A DNA stretch of 64,000 nucleotides from Stercorarius parasiticus (Eukaryota > Chordata > Aves > Charadriiformes > Stercorariidae), in contig VWZL01000904.1 in the NCBI GenBank assembly GCA_013396915.1, positions 451,892 to 515,891 on the forward strand, written 5' to 3'. The stretch's first letter is position 1. Each line of letters opens with the position of its first letter. Below, in pieces: positions 1-10,818 of this stretch. The position numbers were made by a program, and so were the translations under genes. Under the pieces are notes generated by a model. It had not been told where the DNA came from. It was given only the letters and a program-made list of their open reading frames with translations, and made no database searches.

Positions 1-260
1 CTCCGGCGCCGCGCAGGGGGCGTCTGAGGCCACGAAGGGTGGGGAGAAAGGCCGGGCCGGCCGGGGAAAGGAGCGGGGCGGAGGCGTCCCTGCGGAGTGC
101 TTGCCGGCTGGTGTGTCCAGCCGGGCCGTGTGCCGCCGCCGGCAGCGGAAAATGTGAGCTGGGTTTTCCCGTATGAAGTATTGTCGGTGGACAGGGACGT
201 GACTGAGGCGCTGGTTGCAGTTACGGCCCCAGGGAAACGCCGGAAAAGCTCAGCTGTGTG
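1..260. promoter_or_regulatory. CpG island edge with GC box (putative IFRD1 promoter)
   Basis: The first 260 bases are strongly GC-rich with dense, undepleted CpG, and the island is cut by the left edge. A canonical GC box (GGGGCGGAG) lies near 74-82. CpG density falls away quickly to the right, so the core lies at or beyond the edge. In vertebrates IFRD1 follows ZNF277 on the same strand. A minus-strand IFRD1 starting here is therefore the simplest explanation, but no IFRD1 coding sequence is visible. A bidirectional promoter is also possible. Confidence 0.6.
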
Positions 261-2921
261 CCTGTTCTTTAAAAACAGGCAGATTCAGCGTAGATTCCTT
301 TAAAAACGGGTAGATTCAGGATAGACAGCTCAATTCTTCAAAACAGATGTTCTTCCATGCACAAAAATGGTTTTTGTTGTCACATTTTTGTCAATTACAT
401 CTTCCAGTTTAGAGAGTTAGTACTGTAAGTCTATATGGTTCTGGGTTTAATCCAAAATTGGGGTGTTTTTTTTTTCCTGTTTCCTGCTGAACTTCAAATG
501 AAGAAAAATAGGATGTCATTCCTATCCACCAAAAAGAGATCGGATTATAACATTTCTGGAAGGTGAGTGTGAAACCTCACTGATGGGTCCCAACAGTACT
601 GCAGTATTTGAGGGAGGGGAAGACAATTTTGCGGAATGTGCTGAAAAGTTACATAAGACACAACAATAATTGCACTATTTCAGTTCCTTTGCATACAAAA
701 TACGTTTACACTGACTTCCAGAAAGGTGAACTTTCATAACAATTCTACATAAAGATAAAGGAAATGGGGTTTAGTGACCCATTTGTGCCTGTTGAATAAG
801 GAAATGCTAGTAGTGTCTGTTGCTAGAAAATGGTCGCTGTCGGTTGTGATACCTGTGGGCGCTGGTGGAGCCTGATGTTTTGCATTGCTGTGCAGAGGGA
901 GCCTCGTGGTAAACAATCCATCGGACACGGAAGAGTCAAATTTCTGAAAAGTTCTAGCCAGTTTTGTTAGCATCCTATTTAAGAAGAGCAGAAAAAGGGG
1001 CAAAAGTCAGTATATATTGAATGTGCGCAGGACAACACAAGAGTGTCTCAGAGGCACCAGTTTTTTTTCCATCAGGATGAGATCTTAGAGCAGAGGACAG
1101 CCTTCCAGGTAAGTAGGCGGAGGAGTTGTAATTAAATACAGAAGGCATAACTATGCTCTTCAGTACATGAGACTCAATACTCGAACAAGGGAGCAGTGCT
1201 GGGTAAGTGCTACAACGCCTGATAGCAGCCAAGCAAACTTGTACGATTGGGTGTATTTTAAATGGAAGATGCCAATACCATTTTAGTGAGATCAGCCATG
1301 TCCTCCCAATTTCCTGTGTGCTGGCCCTCTTAATATATAAAGTAATAATTATTAATCTTAGAGGTGCAGACTGACTGGCCTAGACTTAACTGAAATGGTT
1401 GCCTTTGTGCTGGTTGCCTCGTCTCACAGCAGTGCTGTCTGAGGCTGCTGGCAGGGATTGGGTTTCATACCGAGCTCCTTGCAGGTGTGACAGAGAATCT
1501 CAACAATGAGCAGAAGTATGCCTGTACAGTCCAGGTGTCCTGTAGCAGGCAGGCGTGACAGCAGTAGTACCTCATGGTGGAACTGGAAGAATGAAGAGAA
1601 GTGTCATAGCCCTTGTATGTTTGAGGATGGTCTCACCAGGACAGGTGGAGGTAAAGCCCTGGAGAGGAGAGAGTGTTGCAGCCGAGGTGGGAAAGGCAAC
1701 TGCTAAGGTACACAGAGGTGTTGCCAGGACAACCAAAATAAATTGCAACAGGTGGCAAAAAACAAAGAACCCGTGACTGCTTTGGGTATGTGACCACTCT
1801 GAATTTTACTTGGACTTCTGCAGTCTGCTGTCTCCAGGTTGCTGAGGGTTCCTGGTTATCTGACCAACAGCTCAGTGAGATCGCACAAGAGGGGTTGCGT
1901 ATCACTGCTTAGTTTTGTCGTCTATGACAGAACAGACTCTTTGTCTCAATTGCTGATTTCTTGCCCGCTATCCTGATTTATCCTGTTGGCAGGAGCATGT
2001 GGCACCAGTAGGCTGGCTCAAGGCTACTTTCTAACAAAAATCTTTGGCTACAAGGAGAGTCATGTGGTGTCGGCGATCTGTACAGCTATTGTCTGGCTTG
2101 TACTGGAGCTACTGATGCTGGGGGTGTCAGTCCCACTGGCAGCAGTGATGCTGGTGGTAGGTGAGAGGTGGCATCCTTTGGAGAAACACCTTTTATGAAG
2201 TGGCAAGGCGAGCTGGGAGTGGAAGGTGACAGCAAGGCAGGCACGGCAGTGTCTTCGCTGCCATGCAGGAGCAGCCCCGCAGCACCCAAACAAGGAGAGC
2301 AAAGCAGGTCTGGTGGTGGTTATGAGCTTCAGCTAAGAGTACAGATCGCCAGTGACGATCCAAGTGACAAGGAGGTCTGACGTCGAGCCAGAAAGTCAAG
2401 CCAGCGAGTCAGGGTCAGAATCTGGTTCGTGTGACAATAACCAGGGTCAGACAGCCTCCAGTCTGGTCATCATCAGACAAGCCTACAGTGACGGGGAGGA
2501 TCCAAGATGAGCCCGGGTGGGTCAGAGTCTGGACCAGCACATATGTGGCCCGGCAGAGGCGTATCTGTAGTGTAGCTCAGGCAAAGACCGACGAGAGGCC
2601 TTCACTGTAAGCACAGCTCCTGAGTGAAAGTAAGCGGCCCTCACTTTTTACAGCTCTTTCTCACACAGCAGCCTGGTCCAGGGTCACTCGGCTGCAGAGG
2701 CAGAGCTGCCTTTGAGCGCAGGCAGCTTAACACTGACAGAGGCCCCAAAAAAAGGTCTGATGAAGAACTCCAGCCCAGCTGAGGGACATACGTATGTAAG
2801 ACTGAGTCAGTATGTGTGGCTTAGTAAGTATTTTAAGGGCCTGTAAGCCATCATCATATTATGAACAATTGGAGGCATGGCCAGACCTACTCTGTTTACA
2901 CCATTAAATGCTGTAAAGAAA
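261..2921. other. Intergenic sequence, no gene recognised
   Basis: There is no recognisable exon in this stretch. Positions 2385-2540 are rich in the degenerate word GTCAG/GGTCAGA, resembling a decayed short tandem repeat. The 1440-2700 stretch has a slightly higher GC content, and its short ORFs match nothing I know. Confidence 0.6.
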
Positions 2922-3581
2922 TGTCTTGGTTTGAGCGACACAGGACTAATTTCTCTTTCAGTAATTTTATTTTTCAGTAAAGTCTCCTCTAATGCTTGGG
3001 GAAACTGCACTTTTAGAAGACTATAGTGTCTAAATTTGTGAAAATATTTACTTTATAGCCAGCTATGGTACGTGGGTCTCAAGGTCTCAGTGTTTTCGAG
3101 CTTGCCAGCTGCGGGGATGAGGAGGGGCGAGACCCGGGCACTTGACCCAAGCTGGCCAACAGGATTATTTCATACCATGAATATCACATTCAATATAAAT
3201 TAGAAAGTTTGCTGAGAAGTCCTCTCTCTCCCTAGACCACTGTGGTCCTGAGAACTTCTTGCCTCGGTGCCGGACCCCTGAGCCCTTCCTTTCCTCCTGA
3301 AGCTGCAGTGCTCGCAGTGTCTGACATTTGCTGTCCCCTGCTGGGAGTGCACAGCTTCCTGCTGACAGAATGGGCTGAGTATAATCCTCGTATATTTTAT
3401 ATTGGTATTGATTATTTGGTATTATTAATGTTAATTATTTAGTAGTGTTCTATTAAATCAGTTTATATTTCAACCTTCAGGTTTCCTTGGTTTTTTTCCT
3501 GATGGGTGGGGAGGGGCCATCAGGTGATAGAATAATTGTCTAAATGACAATAAATTATTGTGGGTTCCTCAAACCATAACA
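2922..3581 (+). mobile_element. Degraded ERVL-type solo LTR
   Basis: The block starts TGTCTTGGTTTGAG and ends AAACCATAACA, as expected of a TG...CA LTR. Inside, in the right order, are several landmarks of a common avian ERVL-like LTR: TGACCCAAGCTGGCCAACAG, a TTCATACCATGA motif followed by a TATAAAT-like box, an AT-rich TATTATTAATG stretch, a TTCTATTAAATC poly(A)-signal region, and TCAACC followed by a T-rich and G-rich tail. No gag or pol sequence adjoins it, so it looks like a solo LTR with many substitutions. No clear target duplication survives. Family assignment is from memory. Confidence 0.75.
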
Positions 3582-4373
3582 GAAGTCAGAAATGAGGCAA
3601 TTACATGGATCTTTGATTCATATCGGTATGTTTTCCTTCTCTTTTAATACGATGCATCTGCTGTGTTTGCAGACAAAATCTTTTGGATTTTCTTTTTTTC
3701 TTTCTGCCGTTCCTTAGAATACACCTCTCTTCAGACACAGAAGAGAATCCTGGGCTTGTGCTGGTTGCCGTGTGATGCAGGGTCAACTTCCTCACAATCA
3801 TAAAAGATCTCAGAACCAAGAAAAAGTCCAAAGCTGGACGATGGGCCATGCTAAGGCAGTCATTGGACAAATACTCCAAAATGCCTGTGTTTCTAGTGAC
3901 CTATCTTGACCTGACAAGCCTTCAGAGTGCGAACCTGTTAGCAGGCCCTCACTCTGGAACGCTTAATGCTCCAAATGCTGTCGGCATCGATATGTAGCCT
4001 CACTGCCCAAAATAAATCTGCCCATAACAAATTACAGCCATGGCCCTCTGCTCTGGCTGCAGTGGGTGCCGTGGTGCGCTTGGTTGGGACTCTCTCGACT
4101 CTGTAGGCAGAGGCAACTCATTTATTGCCTTGGCATAGGTAGGGCACCTGGTTAAGACTTGGAAGAGAGAGCTCATGTCAGGTTTTCAGTGGGAAGGTGC
4201 TCAGATGGACGCACGTACTTCCAGGCATACATGCAAGATATATCTCATCGGTTCTTAGAGAGTGATTAATGACATTTCTGAGATGGCGATTACAACTGAC
4301 AGGAATTTTTAATGGACAACAGTAAAATACAAACCTCAAATAAATATAGCGAGGGAAAGCCAAGAGCTGCAGC

Positions 4374-4390
4374 TTTTTTTTTTTTTTTTT
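4374..4390. repeat. Poly(T) tract
   Basis: A run of 17 thymines is followed by AATTAG. There is no recognisable element body on either side. Confidence 0.9.
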
Positions 4391-4625
4391 AATTAGAGGG
4401 CTGAACAGTCCCACAGCAGCATTTCAGGGGTATTATATTGCAGCAGCAGTTGTACAGCATCCAGGTTGGAGGTCCTTTCAGTTTTCTTACATCATTTACC
4501 TCTCGTCTTCTTATTTATGTTTTGGAAGCCTGTCCAGTTGTGGTCAAGTACATTCAAGAACCCCAGGTCCAGAATAAAATGAAATGTGATGGCAGGCTCA
4601 CCGTTGGAGTCACTATTATTAGACT

Positions 4626-4674
4626 CTGAGGGAGTTTTGGCTTAGCTGAGGGAGTTTTGGCTTAGCTGAAGGAG
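4626..4674. repeat. 20-base tandem duplication
   Basis: The unit CTGAGGGAGTTTTGGCTTAG occurs twice without mismatch (4626-4645 and 4646-4665). A partial third copy, CTGAAGGAG, follows. Confidence 0.95.
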
Positions 4675-6869
4675 TAACTTTAGACGCCAAGGGGAAGTTC
4701 CTGATGTCTATGGCCGGCTGAAGTCCAAAGCTGTAAGGGGATGCAAAAGCAGGCCGTGCTCTTTCCCCTAATTTCGGCAGCCCTGTGTGTATGGATGCTC
4801 AGAGGACAGTTTGAAGGGAAAAGAAAGCATCAGGAAAGAAGTTCAATTATTTATGGGGAGCGGATGGATTTAGCAAGCCTGCCTGCTGAGACGGAGGCGT
4901 GACTGTGCAAATCAGCTGAGCGGTTAATGGTCACAGACACCATCCCCTCGCAGCCCTGGCAGTGGTTATATTATATATACAGTGCTAGAGGCATATATTG
5001 CACTCTGCATGTAAAAAGAAAGATGACTTGTGCTCTTTCAAATTTACAATCCTCTTTAAATTAACAACTTATGCAGTACGATATATGTGAGCTTTATCAA
5101 ACACTGTGTATTTTATGCAGCTGAGCACATCCTCAGTTACATACTACCCTGACTTTCCACGGCAGGGGGGTTCAGCTGCATTCATACCCCACATATTTTC
5201 GCTGATTTTATCCATATGATACTGGCACTTAACCTTTTCTTGAGGCAGATCCTTCGCTCCATATTTATGACTTATTCATGCCAAACTTTCTTGGACCTCA
5301 TTAAGATTTTTTCCTGGTAAGTCATGAAGAAACAATGCATAGTTAAGCTCTCTGGTACATATGCCATTATTAATTTCATCTCTAAATTTGGCTGCCCAAA
5401 CATCGACTGTCACTGTCAATAGCAACTGACCACAAACATTATCCCTAACAATAACAGCGTTACAGAGCAACCATGCCCCCCTGGAAAAGGAAAGATAAGG
5501 CTCCTTGTCAAATGTAAAGCCCTTGCAAACATTTTGCGATAGCTAATAAGATTTTGCTAGAATAAGGGTGAACAATTTTCTTTTTTTTTAAATAACTGTA
5601 TGGGACACTAGATTCGTCTCTAGTTTATTGTTTCTTGTGGGGCTTTAGTGAACAAACAACTTTGAGTAATGAACATCAGTGCTGTTGTAAAACTGTGTTG
5701 TAAAAGCAAGTATTTCATGCCTCTTAAGGCCTTGTATGTTGTCAGCTTTTGTCTTGCTTCACTTGGTTCTCCGCCGGTTTTGCAAAATTTAGGGTTTCTT
5801 AACATCAGCCACTAAGTTGATGCTAAGTATTACTGAGGAAAATCAATGATTTTCTGCTATTCTGAAATGAAGGGTGGGGGTTTTTTTAATTTATTTTTTG
5901 GGGGGTCCAGGTTCAAGTTTAAACCTAGAATTCTTAATGACTTCCATCCCCTCAAATTAATTTCAAAATATCAGGTTTGGATAAAATTAGAGAACTGTGA
6001 CACAGCTTTTCCCCTAGCATGTGATACAGTAATCAGGAGTACACATCTTGTTCCCCTTAGCAAACATGTTTATATTGCATTAGAACCCTGTTGACCCAAC
6101 TGGTTAGCCAATATTCAGTGTCATTTGTAGGAGAATCAGATATTTCTCTGTTTCTCCCCCATTATTTTTGGGCAATGTGTGTAGAAGCTTATTCCACTGA
6201 AAATTAGTAAGGATTGAATAGCGGGAGACGATACTCCAGAGCTGTTTCTGCCAGTGCTTTAGCCAAAGCTCCTCCCGGCTCACGCTTTTCTAGCTGTTTG
6301 CCAGGCACTTGGCTGTGCTCTGCCGCTTCATTTGGTGACACGCAGCCGCAATCGATAGTCCAGGTTTGTGTGTGCTGGAACACTTTTAACTGCATGTCCC
6401 AAGCACTTCAGGCTCATATGGGGGGCTGGCCCACGGGCAATGATTTTCCATTACTGCACCAGTCGTGAAGCAGGGGGAGGCTAACTTGGCCTAACTTGCC
6501 ATCACTTGTACGCACAGCGGCACACTCCACGTGTGCCAGCAGCAACTGGAAGAACCTTCACAGTGTTTCTGGTGCTTCTGAATAGCGCCTTGTGATGCAC
6601 AGCATGTCCCTCGGTTTGCCGGGGTGTACAGTAACACAGTGGCAGCTCAGGCGCTCAGCGCTGTAGCCGTTTCTGGTTGTTTTCCTCTTGAGCAGTTCTG
6701 CTCCCAGGAAATAGATTTTGCTGTCCTTCCCCTTGATGCAGATGGACAACAGCAACAAGGCAGCAGCACCTTCTGATAATTCTTTGCCAAAACACACATC
6801 ATTTTGCAAGACGTCCCTTTGGATTAGCCTCGTTTGTATTCAGTAACGAAAATCCAAATAAACCAGCAT

Positions 6870-7560
6870 AGCACAAAAGAGCAGAAGGGACCTTTTTGTA
6901 TCTGCCAGTCCAAATGTTTGCTCTCCCAGGTATGCTCATCTCATAACCTCTTAAATTAACTTATGCAGCTGCAGTTGAATTCTAGTCAAGTTTCTTATTC
7001 CCCCATCTACATATGGAAGGCTGTTTCCAAAGACTGGCCTTCTGTTTATCAGAAAAGTTTATTCGTGCCCAGCATTTATCAGTTTGTCCTGCCGATAAAC
7101 CTGACCTTCACCTCTTCTGTGGTGTTTATACTTCTGGGAGCAGCTGGTTCCTTTCTCAGCCTTTGTTTTTGAGGACGCCGTGCAAATTCCCTAGGGCAAT
7201 ATTCTTCCTATGTAGCTTAAAGTATTTAAATAAAACACCTAATTTAGGAGCCAAGTCAGGACTTAGGTAGGCTGAATGACTGGAGATTCCCATCTCTTTC
7301 CATTGACTACAGGAGTCCCTGGTGACTGTGCTCTTAATTTATATGTCTTTGTGAAGTACCTGAAGTTGGGAAGCATAAATCCAGGCTTTAATGCTCTTGG
7401 TTTTTATCTCCTGACCAATCTTGAAGTCTTTCTCTGCACTGCTTCCCATGGGAATTTATCTTTCTTTGAACATAGATGACCAGTATTCCAGATGAAGTCT
7501 CATCACTGTCATCGATGGCTTTCCTGCTTCTCTGTCAATTGGAAATACCCTGTCTGAAAT
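6870..7560 (-). mobile_element. Ancient CR1-like LINE fragment
   Basis: In minus orientation this resembles an old CR1. The phrase AGAAGGGACC near 6885 fits the CR1 3' end, and CCAGTATTCCAGATGAAGTC near 7480 fits the conserved CR1 motif usually read CAGTATTCCAGATGAGGTC. The middle is highly diverged and carries no usable reading frame. The borders are uncertain by 100 bases or more. Confidence 0.5.
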
Positions 7561-8055
7561 AGTTTGCCATTATGTTTACTGAATTCTGCACTATATCTCC
7601 TTCCTCCCAATGATTTACAGTTCCCTGTTAGTCCTGAAGTTCATGATCTTTCACTGTGGATTATTAAATTGTACTTTATTTCTGTCAGCTTAGACCTCAT
7701 GGTCAGTTCTTCCCAGGCAATATTTAAAACCTCCTTTATAAAGACATCACCTCCCACTTTACATGGCTACTTTAAATTTCATTAACACCCTCTTGTTTCT
7801 GGTGTCCTGGTCATGAGTGGCAGCATTAGGCTGCTTGCTCCCAAGAACAAGAAATTCCTGTCAGAAGTCCGCATTTTGTGTTGAATAGTCACCCACTTGT
7901 TGCTAACACATTTGCCAGGCTGCCCAAATAGTGAATGTCAAAAGGTGTCATTTTTTAATCATAAATTTATTCTTGAAATGGAGGGAAATGTAACAATAAA
8001 GCTGTTATCAGCTATCATGTAATTGCAGCCCTATTTCCATGTCGTCAGTGGAAAC

Positions 8056-8115
8056 TGCTGCTTATTTGAAAGATGGTATTTTGATTGCTGCTTGATTGCT
8101 GCTTATTTGAAAGGT
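8056..8115. repeat. Short local duplication
   Basis: TGCTGCTTATTTGAAAGATG and TGCTGCTTATTTGAAAGGTG differ by one base. TGATTGCTGCT is also repeated between them. This looks like replication slippage. Confidence 0.8.
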
Positions 8116-10793
8116 GATTTCTCACTGCAAGTTGTGCTGGAGCTGCTGGGACCTGCCAAAGCCCAGGCTCCACAGTCTGAATAATATGCAGACTTCATAC
8201 TTCTCTTTACACTGAAAATCGGAAGTATCGAGAGTGGTTAATTGCTGGTGGGGAAAGATTGTTTCAGCTACTGGCTTACGGAGAGCTGGTTGAGCAAGAG
8301 GAGTGGGAGAGGTCATTTCCAAAGAAGGGAGAGTTGGTCTTTTTCTGTGGTATCAAGAGAGCCGATAGCTACATGGCTTTTATTCTACCTAAGTCACAGC
8401 AAGGAAATAGGCTGTACACCTTGTGGTACCTCAAGGTCGAAGTCCTGGCACATCCCAGATACTTCTGCATTCCTGCCTTCCTCTGCCTCACAGGATGACT
8501 GTGCTCTTCCTTCCCGTCTCTCTCTATTCACCATCTCCAAGTCCTCCTTCACTCCACGGCTCCTGCATCATCTGTGTCTGGGTAAACTCCTTCTTCCTCA
8601 AGGGGTTCAGTGTCCCCCATTTCCTTTTCCCTCACCACGGCCACCATGATTCCCCTCTCTCTCATCCCTCTCCCCTTCTCTTTCACAGACTTAATCAAAC
8701 ACTTTGGACTTACACTGAGAAGAGCCGAGATCTTCGCAATGCTGCAAGATTTTATCAACTTATTTTCTGGGAGGTGGGCAGTTCCAACTGCTGTTGGAAG
8801 TGCTGGACACAGTAACTAGGGGGTCTGACCACCGCTCTCTGATTGATTGTCCTCAAAATCAGGCAGTTTCTGCCCAGGGATGTCTGTAACATTCCTCTAA
8901 TATTTTGGAAATGACTGAACGCAATGCTGTGCAGTTACCCTGTTGCAGGCAAACATAAACAAGCAGACATTGGTATGAAGGTTTTTGTGGGCCCTGGCTT
9001 CACCTCCCAAAGGTGAGGACTCACTCCTGGATGCAAAAGCTGCTTTACCATTTCAGGCACCGATGAATAAAATTAACAGAATCAAATTACTAGTGCTAAG
9101 TTGCCACCATTGTCTCAATAAGCAGCTGTACAGAGGTGCGCCTGCACTGAGGGGAGAAACGTATGTATCCATCAGGGATCAGAGAGCCCTTCCTGGCGGA
9201 ACTAGAATGCTCTTGGATGAAAATAGAGAAAAGAGGGTGTGAACAGAGCAGAAATAGGATGCAACCCCTACAGAAAACTCCTGTGCAATCTGTGAAGTGC
9301 AAGGGATGTACAGGGCAATGTTTAGATTTTCCAGTTGCTGTCAATGCTGGCCAAAAATAATGACTCATTCAAATACGCTTAAGAGCTGCGCTTTGAAAAT
9401 AAGAATCCGGGCAAACAGGTACTGGCATGGAAATGTACACAACAGTTTGTTTAAACAGTGTCTTTCACAACCAGCTGCTCAGTGACACATGACAAGCCAC
9501 AGTACCTTTGCCACGTCAATAGCCTACGCTGCCCGTCCCAGCTCTGTCCCCTGGGTCTGGGTCCGCGCTTGGCGGCCCCATCGCATGGACCTGCCTGGCT
9601 GCCGCATGGCTCTCCTCCACTCTCAAGCGTGTTTCAGCCCCAAGGACGTGGCAGGACAGACTGTTAGTCTTATTGGGCACCTGATGTCCCAATCCTTTCA
9701 TGGTTTGCTATGGCATGCAAGCAATTTTTGCAGGTTGTTTAAGAAAAGCAGAATTTTATCCTCAGAAGTGCTGTGTAAATACCCATCCCCAAGAGAAGCT
9801 TTTGGAAAATATACACGTGTGTGCCGTCGGAAATGCATAATTGCATTTGGGGTGAGGGCTGTGGGTTAAAACATGCTGTCTTCCTGATATCTGAGTATTC
9901 CTGGCAAAAGGGCCTTAAGAAAGAAAAAGGAAGAAGAAACTATGTTTAAAAAAAAAAAAAAGAAGAGGAGAGTAAAATATGGGGCCCTGCATCAGTTTCA
10001 TATTGAGTGTTTGGATGTGTAAGACTCCACACGGGAGATCTCCTGCCTCCAGCAGCTTCCTTTCTCATAAAAGAGAGAAAAAAAAAGACAATATTGCCTG
10101 CCTGGCCCTCATCATGCACAGGGAAACGTGGACGTGGCATCTCTCAATCAGACGGTGTGTCTGCATGCTTGGTGATTCCCCTCTGTCCTCACCACATCTG
10201 ACGTCTGTCCCTGCAGGCACAGCACAGGGGGATTGCTCCCGCATCCCTGAGGGGGTTCACAGTGCCCCATAAATGCACATCTAATGGGAGCTGTCACGAA
10301 TATCATAGCAGAGACGCAGTGGAAATATCCGCAGATGCGGTTCCTCGTGGGCTGGCTGGTTGGAGGCGATAATCACCACGTGTAGCGCAGGCAGCATTCC
10401 TCTGCCTTGAGGTCAGCATCCCAAACCAGTCCGTCTGATGCCAGCACCTCGCCACACCTGCCAGTAACGTCATTAAAAGCAAATCCTCATCTCCGAGCAG
10501 TTGGCGCCAAAGCCCTCTTCAGTCCTTTACTGCCTACTGCAAGGGCAGCCGGGGGCAGCCCCAGCCACCAGGAATCATCTCCGTGGGGTTGGGGACACGC
10601 CAAGGTCAGGCTGCGACATCAGCTCATGTGTGAGTGAGGATCAGGATCAGGCCTGATGAGGGGGTCTCCAGACATCTGGCAGCTCCACCCCACTAGTCTC
10701 CCTGCTATTTCTAGGACAGAGGCAGTGGGCTCAGGACGGAAAACAGTATAAGGAAGGTGATAATGCAGAAGATAAGCTATAGCAAGATCTAGT

Positions 10794-10818
10794 ACAATAC
10801 AATGCAGTATTGTATTGT
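10794..10818. repeat. Perfect 10-base inverted repeat
   Basis: Arms ACAATACAAT and ATTGTATTGT flank a five-base loop, GCAGT. No element context was recognised. Confidence 0.9.

Larger units (their letters stand above)
3582..6869. other. Intergenic sequence, no gene recognised
   Basis: No coding exon or recent mobile element is recognised here. The stretch includes a T17 run (4374-4390) and a 20-base tandem duplication (4626-4674). Confidence 0.6.
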
